A DNA stretch of 14,313 nt from an uncultured Flavobacteriia bacterium. Its GTDB lineage: Bacteria > Bacteroidota > Bacteroidia > Flavobacteriales_D > Crocinitomicaceae. This document shows, piece by piece, positions 7,340 through 14,313 of this stretch (position 1 is the stretch's first letter; each line of letters starts with the position of its first letter). The stretch spans positions 1 through 14,313 of the forward strand of contig CAIYXD010000479.1 in NCBI GenBank assembly GCA_903930085.1. The letters are read 5' to 3'. A program made the translations under genes and the position numbers. The notes beneath the pieces were generated by a model, which had not been told where the DNA came from, did no database searches, and worked only from the letters and a program-made list of their open reading frames with translations.

Positions 7340-9428
7340 AACTCAACAATACTGACAATGCTGTTTTAACTTTCTCTGCATTCGTTAATAATTCTGCTTC
7401 CAAAATAGAATTGAGCGGAATTGCTGGTGTATCAACCGAACCAACAATAGAAATTGGCGCATCCAATTCACTAAAATTATCGCGTTGAATACGTCCCGCC
7501 AAGGCCAATGTAAAAGTAGATTCAACCGATTCTTCCGTTACCAGCATTACTTTTCCGTGTTTTCTAGAAACGGAATTAATCGTTTCATGATCCAAAGGAT
7601 TGAGCGTACGTAAATCAATTATTTCCACACAGCCATCAAAATCTTTCGCAGCTTCTAGCGTCCAATAAACGCCTCGTCCGTATGTAATGACAACGCAAGA
7701 TTCGCCGTTTGAAATTTTATTTGCTGCAGCTTCCTGCACAACACGCGCTTTACCGAAAGGAATGATATAATCTTCGTCTGGTTCAATAGACATTGCACCT
7801 TCTGTCCCAGGAATTTTAGACCAGTACAAACCTTTATGTTCCAGCATTACAACTGGATTAGGATCGTAAAATGCCGCTTTCATCAAACCTTTCAAATCTG
7901 CTCCAGTTGAAGGGTACGCAACTTTTATTCCCCGAATATTTGTAAGAATCGATTCCACACTAGAAGAATGATATGGACCACCAGAACCGTACGCGCCAAT
8001 TGGAACGCGAATAATACAACTTACCGGCCATTTGCCATTTGAAAGGTAGTAGGAACGCGAAACTTCGGTAAATAACTGGTTCAGTCCCGGCCAAATATAA
8101 TCTGCAAATTGCACTTCCACAATTGGCTTCAAACCAACAGCAGACATTCCAACTGTTGAACCGATAATAAATGCTTCTTGAATCGGGGTATTAAAAACGC
8201 GCGCATCGCCAAATGTTTGCGCCAATGTTGCCGCTTCTCGAAAAACACCTCCCAAGCGTCCACCAACATCTTGGCCATAAACCAATGATTCTGGATGCTT
8301 ACTCATGATTTCGCGCACAGCAAAAAGTGCAGAATCTACCATTACAGTTTTCTTTTTCCCTTCCGGTTCGCGTACTCCTTTTTCTTCCGTAATTGGCGTT
8401 GGCGCAAAAATGAAATCTGTTATTGATTTTGGATCAGGATCTTCTGCATTTAGTGCCTTTTCGTATTCAGAATCAATTTGCTTGCTAATCGTTGCTTCAA
8501 TGGCACTTATTTCATCTTCTCCAATACCATTGGCTAAAATTGCAGATTTCAACTTTGGATATGGATCTTGTTTTCCAGCTTCTTCCAAATCATCTCTGTA
8601 CCATTCTTTTCGAACGCCAGAAGTATGGTGACCCAATAAGGGAACTTTTGCATGAATAATAAATGGACGACGTTCCCTTCGCACAATTTCAAAAACTTCT
8701 TCTACCGTTTCATACGAAAGTTGAAAATCACTTCCATCAATCGTTCTAACTTCTATACCGTTAAATCCTTTCGCATAGAACGTTATATCTTGCGCTCTTG
8801 TTTCTGCAGCATTTGCGGAAATATCCCAGCCATTATCTTGCACCAAATAAACAATTGGGAATTGCTTTAACGCTGCCATTTGTAATGCCTCTGAAACTTC
8901 CCCTTCTGTGCAAGAAGCATCGCCCAACGAACAAACAACAACTGGATTTTGTCCGCCAAAATCTTCTGCCAAACCTTGACTTTCTTTGTATTGAATTCCC
9001 ATTGCAATTCCAGTAGTTGGAATCGCTTGCATTCCCGTTGCAGAAGATTGGTGTGGGATTTTTGGCATATCTTCTCTTTTCAAAGAAGGATGGCAATAAT
9101 AGGTTCTTCCGCCAGAAAAAGGATCTTCTTTTTTTGCAAAAACCTGCAGCATTAATTCGTACGGCTGCATTCCGATACCTAGTAAAATACTATCGTCGCG
9201 GTAATATGGAGAAACCCAATCCTGCGGTTTTAATTGCATGCCCACAGCAAGCTGAATTGCTTCGTGTCCGCGTGAAGTTGCGTGCACATATTTAGCTGTT
9301 ATTTCTTTATTTGCCTCGTATTTTTCAGCCAAAGTTTTGGCAGTACACATCAATTTGAAAGCCTCTAAAAATATCTTATTGGTCACTATATCTGATTTTT
9401 TCTTTGATTTTTCGCTAATCTCCAACAT
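7335..9428 (-). CDS. 2-oxoacid dehydrogenase E1, fused alpha/beta subunits (branched-chain type)
   Basis: 697 residues, a fusion of the thiamine-diphosphate-dependent E1 alpha and beta chains of a 2-oxoacid dehydrogenase complex (branched-chain 2-oxoisovalerate or pyruvate class). E1 decarboxylates the 2-oxoacid and passes the acyl group to the lipoyl E2. The alpha half (~1-340) carries the TPP motif from GDASCTEGE (G169, D170) to QDNGW (N199) and the loop GHHTSGV (~266-272). A Pro/Glu/Lys-rich linker (~341-361) joins the beta half (~362-697), which has YGQDVGGRLGGVF (~384-396), TPIQEAF (~414-420) and the C-terminal transketolase domain with DLRTLNPLD (~605-613). The single-chain form is normal in Bacteroidota. 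E2 and E3 are not in this window. It has its own -7 element and an AAGGAG nine bases before the ATG (9426-9428), so it can be expressed apart from the upstream peptidase gene. It converges on the DoxX-like gene, 14 bases apart. Confidence 0.93.
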   Translation of the reverse strand: MLEISEKSKKKSDIVTNKIFLEAFKLMCTAKTLAEKYEANKEITAKYVHATSRGHEAIQLAVGMQLKPQDWVSPYYRDDSILLGIGMQPYELMLQVFAKKEDPFSGGRTYYCHPSLKREDMPKIPHQSSATGMQAIPTTGIAMGIQYKESQGLAEDFGGQNPVVVCSLGDASCTEGEVSEALQMAALKQFPIVYLVQDNGWDISANAAETRAQDITFYAKGFNGIEVRTIDGSDFQLSYETVEEVFEIVRRERRPFIIHAKVPLLGHHTSGVRKEWYRDDLEEAGKQDPYPKLKSAILANGIGEDEISAIEATISKQIDSEYEKALNAEDPDPKSITDFIFAPTPITEEKGVREPEGKKKTVMVDSALFAVREIMSKHPESLVYGQDVGGRLGGVFREAATLAQTFGDARVFNTPIQEAFIIGSTVGMSAVGLKPIVEVQFADYIWPGLNQLFTEVSRSYYLSNGKWPVSCIIRVPIGAYGSGGPYHSSSVESILTNIRGIKVAYPSTGADLKGLMKAAFYDPNPVVMLEHKGLYWSKIPGTEGAMSIEPDEDYIIPFGKARVVQEAAANKISNGESCVVITYGRGVYWTLEAAKDFDGCVEIIDLRTLNPLDHETINSVSRKHGKVMLVTEESVESTFTLALAGRIQRDNFSELDAPISIVGSVDTPAIPLNSILEAELLTNAEKVKTALSVLLSY

Positions 9429-9437
9429 GCTTCGTAA

Positions 9438-9443
9438 CTCCTT
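9438..9443 (-). promoter_or_regulatory. Strong Shine-Dalgarno of the E1 gene
   Basis: On the minus strand AAGGAG lies nine bases before the ATG. It supports the start at 9428 and stands out because most start codons in this window have no such site. Confidence 0.75.
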
Positions 9444-9454
9444 AAATGTGGCGC

Positions 9455-9462
9455 CAAATATA
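9455..9462 (-). promoter_or_regulatory. -7 promoter element (TATATTTG) of the E1 gene
   Basis: TATATTTG on the minus strand matches the Bacteroidota -7 consensus TAnnTTTG exactly, 26 bases before the ATG, leaving a short leader that still includes the Shine-Dalgarno. I see no TTG -33 box at the usual spacing. The rest of the 108-base gap up to the peptidase stop (9463-9536) is A/T-rich, and I see no convincing terminator in it. Confidence 0.55.
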
Positions 9463-9536
9463 CTAAAAAGAGATTGGATGTTCTTTTAAAATAACTTATT
9501 TAGCCAAGATTTATACGCTTTGAAACAAAAAATAGA

Positions 9537-11669
9537 TTACTGGTTATTTTCAATAACATAGGTGAGAACTTTTTCCATTAAGTGCACCCTGTCTTTTCCA
9601 CCCACATTATGTTTATGCATTGGATAGGGGAAAAAATCCATTTGGATTCCTAGTTCTACAAACTTTTTAACCAAAACTAAGTTATGTTGCATTACAACAA
9701 CATCATCCACTGTTCCGTGAATGAGCAATAAATCTCCTTTTAATTTTGAAGCATGCGTCAACAAACTTGATTCTGCATATCCTTTTTCGTTTTGAGCTGG
9801 CTGATCCATGTATCTTTCTCCATACATAATTTCATAGAATTTCCAATCTGTCACTGGTCCGCCGGCAACGCCAACTTTAAACACATCTGGGTGGCGCAAC
9901 AGCAACGAAGTAGTCATAAAACCTCCAAATGACCAACCGTGAATGGCTAATCTATCGGCATCAACATACGGTAGTGATTTTAAATAATCTACTCCAGTTA
10001 ATTGATCTTCCATTTCCAATGTTCCTAGTTGACGGTGAATTTGAGATTCAAATGCAAAACCTCTTTCTGCAGAACCTCTTCCGTCTAGGGTGTAAACTAA
10101 ATAACCTTGTTCTGCCATCCAATACATCCATAAATTTGCGCCATCCAACCACGAATTAGTAATCATTTGTGCGTGCGGTCCACCATATACATATACCAAA
10201 ACCGGGTATTTTTTCGAAGGATCAAAATTACTTGGCTTTATTAATCTAGTATATAAAATGGAACCATCTTTCCCTTTTAAGGTTGATGTTTCTGCGGATC
10301 CAATTGAAATATCGGACAATTTCTCGTTGCTCTGTATTAGGAATTTTGCCTTTTTGCCGGAAGAAGTGAAAATTTCTGAACGATGTGGTACACTATGATT
10401 AGAAAAAGCATCGTATAGGTATTTACCATCTGTTGAAAATGCCACTTCATGCGTTCCTTCCGTAGTTGAAATTTGCGTTTGTTTACCATTTAAATCAACG
10501 GAATAAAGCAATGTATTAAGAGGATTTGCACCAGTCGCTGTAAAATAAATTAGCTTTCCTGCGTTTTTCGCTTCCAAGATATTTTTCACCACAAATTTAT
10601 TGCTCGTCAATTGGCGAATTAATTTACCCGAAAAATCATAGTAATAGAGGTTATTGAATCCATCTTTTTCAGAAATCCAAATAAAGTTATTGGACTTGTC
10701 GCTTGGGAAGAAGGCAGGATGCTCCGGCTCTACCCATTTATCATTGGATTCTTCCAAAAGGGTTTTAACAAATTTACCGGTTTTTGAATCGTAAACATTC
10801 AACCACATGTGATTTTGATCGCGGTTTACTTCTGCAAGTACAATGAAATTATTGTCAGGTGTAAATACAACATTTGTAAGATAATCGTCCACATTTCCTT
10901 TTGGAGAAATAAAAACAGTTTGGTTATTCGCTAAATTATAAATTCCAACTTTCGGTTTTTCAGACGACTGACCAGCCATTGGATACTTTATGGAAATTAA
11001 TTCCCCAGGAACTTTAGAATCATCCAACAAAGGATAATCGTGCACATTGGTCTCGTCTTTTTGGTAAAACGCCAATAATTGTCCATTTAGCGACCAAAAC
11101 AAACCGCCCGAAATTCCAAATTCACTTCGTGCAATTGCTGCACCAGAAACAATATTTTTATTTTCGTTATCTGTTACGGTGCTTTTCAAGCCTGTAGCGC
11201 TTGTTAGATAAACATTGTTTCCTTTCGTGAAAGCGCAGTTTCCAGAAATTGGATGGAATAAGGCATTCTCTGCTGTTTCATCCAACGTATAAATTAATTG
11301 ACCTTTAGACGTTGCCAAATTATACGAATAGAAATTTACTCCATCGTTGATGAAAAACGCGTTGGCATCTTTCCATTCCAATCCAAAAAAGGAAGTCAAT
11401 TCGCTGTTCAAGGAAGTGTTTACCGCTTGGATCGTAATTCGCTCCTCGTCTTTTTTACTTTGAACGGAGGAAGTATATAATACCTGGTAATTTTTACTAA
11501 CGAAAGAATAACTATCTGTATTTGGAATCCACTGAAATCCATTTATTCGATCCGGTCCATACACCCGATACTGACCAGATACAGCATCTTTAAGCGTTAA
11601 CGATTTTTTTTGAGAAAAAGTGAAAGTGGATAAAATTATCCCTCCAAAAAGTAAAATGTGTTTTAACAT
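9537..11669 (-). CDS. Secreted S9 family prolyl oligopeptidase, DPP-IV type
   Basis: 710 residues, full family length. A signal peptide (MLKHILLFGGIILSTFTFS, cleaved near residue 19) sends it to the periplasm or beyond. Residues ~25-470 form the beta-propeller domain. The alpha/beta hydrolase domain (~475-710) has the nucleophile elbow GWSFGG (S580), HGTVDD (D655) and KHNVGG (H687) as a complete Ser-Asp-His triad. DPP-IV enzymes remove X-Pro or X-Ala dipeptides from peptide N-termini, and the propeller contributes acidic residues that hold the substrate N-terminus. Here the matching region reads ARSEFGISGGLFWS with E183, where relatives usually have, as I recall, an HRNEFGI-like motif. There is no type IX C-terminal sorting domain. 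It lies 52 bases downstream of the DUF2461 gene, and I find no promoter element of its own, so co-transcription is possible. The ATG (11667-11669) has no Shine-Dalgarno. Confidence 0.92.
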   Translation of the reverse strand: MLKHILLFGGIILSTFTFSQKKSLTLKDAVSGQYRVYGPDRINGFQWIPNTDSYSFVSKNYQVLYTSSVQSKKDEERITIQAVNTSLNSELTSFFGLEWKDANAFFINDGVNFYSYNLATSKGQLIYTLDETAENALFHPISGNCAFTKGNNVYLTSATGLKSTVTDNENKNIVSGAAIARSEFGISGGLFWSLNGQLLAFYQKDETNVHDYPLLDDSKVPGELISIKYPMAGQSSEKPKVGIYNLANNQTVFISPKGNVDDYLTNVVFTPDNNFIVLAEVNRDQNHMWLNVYDSKTGKFVKTLLEESNDKWVEPEHPAFFPSDKSNNFIWISEKDGFNNLYYYDFSGKLIRQLTSNKFVVKNILEAKNAGKLIYFTATGANPLNTLLYSVDLNGKQTQISTTEGTHEVAFSTDGKYLYDAFSNHSVPHRSEIFTSSGKKAKFLIQSNEKLSDISIGSAETSTLKGKDGSILYTRLIKPSNFDPSKKYPVLVYVYGGPHAQMITNSWLDGANLWMYWMAEQGYLVYTLDGRGSAERGFAFESQIHRQLGTLEMEDQLTGVDYLKSLPYVDADRLAIHGWSFGGFMTTSLLLRHPDVFKVGVAGGPVTDWKFYEIMYGERYMDQPAQNEKGYAESSLLTHASKLKGDLLLIHGTVDDVVVMQHNLVLVKKFVELGIQMDFFPYPMHKHNVGGKDRVHLMEKVLTYVIENNQ

Positions 11670-11721
11670 ATTCGATTCTTTACGTTTTTTAGTATTAAAG
11701 CTTTTTTTGTGTTTGGGCGAA

Positions 11722-12396
11722 TTAATTTCGTTTTATTACTGCATTAAAATAGTTTTCTACGGGCCTTCCAGCTGCGTAGCAAGCCAAAATTTCCTTGTCT
11801 AATGATTCCGACAAAACAAATTCTGGATCAAATTCCGTGTAAAAATACCATTGTTTATTGAAAATCAAGGGCTCTATTTCTGCTGCTGCTTTTAAATCTT
11901 TTGGAATAATCTTGTTCTTTTCTCCTTTAATTTCCCCAAAAACATCCTTAAAAACAGGATTCTTGTAGGCTTCTTGAAACTTCGGAATATCCTTTGCTAT
12001 AGCTTCTCTAACAGTTAGAAGATCTTCCTTGTCAATTTCATAAACTCCTCCATAAACGCGCACATGTTCTGGCCCAAATTCAAAATACACGCCATTTATA
12101 GCTTTGCTTTTCTTTCCGCCTGGCGCGATTACAGCAGAAACCATCATTTTATATGGCATTTTATCTTTTGAAAATCTAACATCTCGGTTAATTCTAAAAA
12201 TACAATCTTTCGCTTCTAAACTTTCAAAGGCAGGATTTGATTTGGCAAGTTCATCAATTAGATGTTGCACAAATTTTTTAAACGGTTCCTTCACCACATT
12301 CTCATACCTTTTACGATTACTATCGAACCAGTCTTTGTTGTTATTTGGAGCCAATTCAATAAAGAACTGAAGGAAATCTGGAGAAAAAAATGCCAT
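11722..12396 (-). CDS. DUF2461 (TIGR02453) family protein
   Basis: 224 residues, the usual length for the family. Recognisable motifs are NNNKDWFDSNRKRYE near the N-terminus (~18-32), RINRDVRFSKDKMPYK (~68-83), GVYFEF (~102-107) and GGVYEID (~116-122). No signal peptide or membrane segment is seen, so it is cytoplasmic. The function of this family is not established. TAACTTTG upstream fits a -7 element, so this gene probably begins the minus-strand transcription unit that continues into the DPP-IV gene. The start at ATG 12394-12396 is supported by the MAFFSPDFLQFF opening, which is typical of the family. Confidence 0.88.
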   Translation of the reverse strand: MAFFSPDFLQFFIELAPNNNKDWFDSNRKRYENVVKEPFKKFVQHLIDELAKSNPAFESLEAKDCIFRINRDVRFSKDKMPYKMMVSAVIAPGGKKSKAINGVYFEFGPEHVRVYGGVYEIDKEDLLTVREAIAKDIPKFQEAYKNPVFKDVFGEIKGEKNKIIPKDLKAAAEIEPLIFNKQWYFYTEFDPEFVLSESLDKEILACYAAGRPVENYFNAVIKRN

Positions 12397-12412
12397 TTTA
12401 AAAGAATTTACT

Positions 12413-12420
12413 CAAAGTTA
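12413..12420 (-). promoter_or_regulatory. -7 promoter element (TAACTTTG) of the DUF2461 gene
   Basis: TAACTTTG on the minus strand matches TAnnTTTG exactly, 16 bases before the ATG. No TTG -33 box is found at the usual distance. Confidence 0.45.
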
Positions 12421-12504
12421 ATAGAATTTAAGAAATCTTCCTGTTTTGATTTCGGAACAATTAAATAACATTGAATTCTCTGCCAAAGGAATATTTTAAA
12501 TACC

Positions 12505-12512
12505 TACTTTTA
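12505..12512 (+). promoter_or_regulatory. Possible -7 element of the acidic-protein gene
   Basis: TACTTTTA is one mismatch from TAnnTTTG and lies 14 bases before the ATG at 12527, followed by an A-rich leader (ACAAAAAAAATAAAG). The 130-base gap 12397-12526 separates divergent genes and must hold both promoters. Confidence 0.3.
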
Positions 12513-12526
12513 CAAAAAAAATAAAG

Positions 12527-13006
12527 ATGAAGCATATCTCACTTGCTAGTATTGAAAAAGCAATTAAAAAAGTTGACAATTTAGACGATGACGCTTTAGA
12601 AAGTTTATCTGAAATTTATGCAACAGCGCAACCAACTCTTTTAGGGTATGTAATGTCTGCGGCAATTGAATACCAGAACGATAAATTAGAAGGATTATTG
12701 ATCTACTATTATTGCCTTATTGGTGAATGTTTTGCGCAAGAAGGAGTTACCTTGAAAAATATTTCTGAGGATGATATTGACGCATTCGAAGAACCGTATT
12801 TTGATATGTTGGATGCGTATTTTGAAAATGACGACGACGAAATTTTGGAAACATTTTGCGATCAGCCGGAATTAGCTCAATTCATGGCGATGGAAATCTC
12901 CACAGAGGATGAAGACGGAACTTCATTGGACGATGAAACAGCTACACAATTATTTATTGTGACATTGGCAATGATTACCCTGATGAACCGAGCAATCGAA
13001 GCATAA
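12527..13006 (+). CDS. Unknown highly acidic cytoplasmic protein
   Basis: 159 residues, not recognised as a named family. About 37 residues are Asp or Glu against about 7 Lys or Arg, so the protein is strongly negative. Acidic clusters occur at ~20-26 (LDDDALE), ~80-93 and ~100-107 (ENDDDEILE), and ~123-138. Between them are helical segments with hydrophobic faces (TLLGYVMSAAIEY; LEGLLIYYYCLIGECF; TQLFIVTLAMITLMNRAIEA). No signal peptide is seen, and the hydrophobic parts look like amphipathic or buried helices rather than membrane spans. An all-alpha soluble fold is my inference. The gene stands alone between the divergent DUF2461 gene and the helicase. Base composition and codon use look like the neighbours, so nothing suggests recent transfer. 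Confidence 0.75.
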   Translation: MKHISLASIEKAIKKVDNLDDDALESLSEIYATAQPTLLGYVMSAAIEYQNDKLEGLLIYYYCLIGECFAQEGVTLKNISEDDIDAFEEPYFDMLDAYFENDDDEILETFCDQPELAQFMAMEISTEDEDGTSLDDETATQLFIVTLAMITLMNRAIEA

Positions 13007-13168
13007 AATCAATTTTTCGTTTCTACGTTATTCCTGCTATAATCAGCGCTGTATTTTATCTAATCTTTTTTAGAAGGCGGAAACTTTTCTCAAGTATCGC
13101 TTAATTAGCGGATTATTTTGCTTGGAAAGAATTCAAGAAAAACAAATACATTAGCCTATCTTTGCACA
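13007..13168. other. Intergenic region before the helicase gene
   Basis: These 162 bases hold no open frame I would support. A short 4-bp stem with a TAATT loop (13098-13110, CGCT/AGCG) followed by TTATTTT could be a weak terminator for the upstream gene. The only strong signal is the -7 element at the right end. Confidence 0.35.
13157..13164 (+). promoter_or_regulatory. -7 promoter element (TATCTTTG) of the helicase gene
   Basis: An exact TAnnTTTG match whose last base lies only four bases before the ATG at 13169. Transcription from it would begin at or next to the start codon, giving an mRNA with almost no leader. TTG occurs at 13118-13120 and 13122-13124, but that is too far upstream to be the normal -33 box. 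Confidence 0.55.
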
Positions 13169-14313
13169 ATGAATTATAATCAGGAACAAATCAGCAGTAC
13201 GCTGCAAAATATAGGATTCAAAGAATTGAACCAGCTTCAAAAAGAGACGCTTGTTCAAGCGGAAAACGCTACTAATTTGTTGCTATTGTCGCAAACTGGA
13301 TCCGGAAAAACATTTGCATTTTTACTTCCTTTATTCTTTAATTTAAAAGCGGAAACTAGCGGAATACAAGCATTGATTCTTGCTCCTTCCCGCGAACTTG
13401 CCATGCAAATTGAAAACGTTTTTAAATCCATGAAAACGAATTTCAAGGTATTGACTTGTTACGGCGGTCATTCGATGCGGGTTGAAACAAATAGCCTAAC
13501 GGAATCGCCGGCGGTATTAATTGGCACTCCAGGAAGAATTTGCGACCATATAACGCGCGGTAATTTAGACCTTAGTGAAATTGAGCAATTGGTAATTGAC
13601 GAATATGATAAATGCTTGGAATTTGGTTTTGAAGATCAAATGAAATTCATTCACCAGGATTTAATTACTCTTAAAAGAACTACATTAGTTTCTGCAACTG
13701 AATTAGCTGATTTCCCAACTTTTCTAGATTTCAATTCTCCTGCTATTATAAATCAATTGGATTCGTCCCTTGAACCAGCGATTACATTTTGGAAATTTCC
13801 AGTTTCGACAAAAAACAAATACGACAGAATCTTTGATTTACTTTGTTCTTTCGACGGTGACTTAACGATTGTTTTCTGTAATTTCAGAGAAGCAACCGAA
13901 AACTTATCCGAATTTCTAGCCGAAAACGGTTATGAATCGCAAATCTACCACGGTGGATTAGAGCAAGAAGAACGAGAGCGGGCGCTCATAAAATTCAGAA
14001 ATGGAACATGTCATACGTTGATTTGTACGGATTTAGGTTCTCGCGGGTTGGATATTCCTGAAATTCAGCACGTGGTTCATTTTCAATATCCAAACAGCAA
14101 AGAAGCATTTATACACCGAAATGGAAGAACGGCTAGAATGAAAGCAAATGGCTCTTCCTATTTATTAATTAATTCTGACGAAGAAACACCAGAATATATT
14201 GAGGTTCCAGAAATAGAATACACCATTTCAAATCAAAATTCAATTCCCAAGGAAAGCGAATGGACAACCTTATATTTTAGCGGAGGAAAAAAAGATAAAA
14301 TCAGTAAAATCGA
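13169..14313 (+). CDS. DEAD-box RNA helicase, DbpA-like, 3' truncated by window edge
   Basis: 381 codons are visible and no stop is reached. Helicase motifs in order: Q24 of the Q motif, SQTGSGKT (41-48), PSRELA (73-78), TPGR (120-123), DEYD as motif II (144-147), SAT (175-177), TDLGSRGLD (287-295) and HRNGRTAR (316-323). The Walker B catalytic DE is kept, so ATPase activity is expected. At ~367-381 the sequence TLYFSGGKKDKISKI matches the opening of the DbpA RNA-binding domain (PF03880), which in DbpA binds 23S rRNA hairpin 92 during large-subunit assembly. Variants: DEYD in place of DEAD, and Ala for the second Gly of HRxGRxGR. DE(F/Y)D forms are, as I recall, common in Bacteroidota. The start is ATG 13169-13171, just after a -7 promoter element. 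Substrate specificity like E. coli DbpA is inferred from the partial C-terminus only. Confidence 0.88.
   Translation, partial: MNYNQEQISSTLQNIGFKELNQLQKETLVQAENATNLLLLSQTGSGKTFAFLLPLFFNLKAETSGIQALILAPSRELAMQIENVFKSMKTNFKVLTCYGGHSMRVETNSLTESPAVLIGTPGRICDHITRGNLDLSEIEQLVIDEYDKCLEFGFEDQMKFIHQDLITLKRTTLVSATELADFPTFLDFNSPAIINQLDSSLEPAITFWKFPVSTKNKYDRIFDLLCSFDGDLTIVFCNFREATENLSEFLAENGYESQIYHGGLEQEERERALIKFRNGTCHTLICTDLGSRGLDIPEIQHVVHFQYPNSKEAFIHRNGRTARMKANGSSYLLINSDEETPEYIEVPEIEYTISNQNSIPKESEWTTLYFSGGKKDKISKI

Noticed and set aside
8305..9295. Several open frames on the plus strand opposite the E1 gene, and one on the minus strand in another frame
   Set aside because: They are shadows of the E1 coding region. 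The conserved TPP and beta-subunit motifs are all in the 7335-9428 minus frame.
7335..9428. Tungsten formylmethanofuran dehydrogenase
   Set aside because: This name circulates for fused E1 proteins in Bacteroidota, but the TPP motif and the alpha/beta layout show a 2-oxoacid dehydrogenase.
9489..9501. AAATAA-C-TTATTT palindrome as terminator of the peptidase gene
   Set aside because: It is A/T only, has a one-base spacer, no stable stem and no following T-run in the right direction.
1..14313. CRISPR array, tRNA, rRNA, insertion sequence, toxin-antitoxin or defence genes
   Set aside because: I found no repeat-spacer pattern, cloverleaf, terminal inverted repeat, transposase or known defence domain. 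The gene content is ordinary chromosomal.

Overview
The window reads as chromosomal DNA from a member of the Bacteroidota, most likely order Flavobacteriales (a Fluviicola/Crocinitomicaceae-like relative is a plausible guess, not proven). The grounds are: strongly AT-rich DNA; mostly weak or absent Shine-Dalgarno sites; TAnnTTTG-type -7 promoter elements close to start codons; a PorU2-like surface protein of the type IX secretion world; a fused E1 alpha/beta 2-oxoacid dehydrogenase; and an LpxD-like acyltransferase paralogue. I see no tRNA, rRNA, CRISPR, insertion sequence or phage gene. Coding density is high, and no gene-free stretch exceeds about 170 bases.

Layout. Positions 1-2212 (+) hold the C-terminal ~735 residues of a large PorU2-like protein, interrupted by a one-base frameshift near 183-187. 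It runs stop-codon to stop-codon, with no intergenic base, into a minus-strand pair (2213-4371). In that pair an LpxD-like acyltransferase is followed, through a TAATG overlap, by a GAF-SpoIIE phosphatase. A 130-bp divergent promoter region separates this pair from a plus-strand cation diffusion facilitator (4502-5386). Next come two plus-strand genes, 5479-6087 and 6100-7320. The first encodes a secreted or anchored protein of unknown function and the second a DoxX-like polytopic membrane protein. They are in the same reading frame, 12 bases apart, and the second starts at TTG.

The minus strand from 7335 to 12396 carries, in order of transcription, a DUF2461 protein, a secreted DPP-IV-type S9 peptidase and the fused E1 dehydrogenase. 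The dehydrogenase has its own -7 element and a good Shine-Dalgarno. The plus strand then carries a very acidic protein of unknown function (12527-13006). Last is a DEAD-box RNA helicase with DEYD motif II and the start of a DbpA-type RNA-binding domain, cut by the window edge.

How the genes fit together: most are housekeeping or envelope functions (surface protein processing, outer-membrane glycolipid acylation, metal transport, peptide use, branched-chain or 2-oxoacid oxidation, ribosome assembly) rather than one pathway. The two places most likely to hold something undescribed are the 5479-7320 two-gene membrane module, which has an inverted repeat ending exactly at its first start codon, and the translationally coupled LpxD-like/SpoIIE phosphatase pair. 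I see no defence system, mobile element or biosynthetic cluster.
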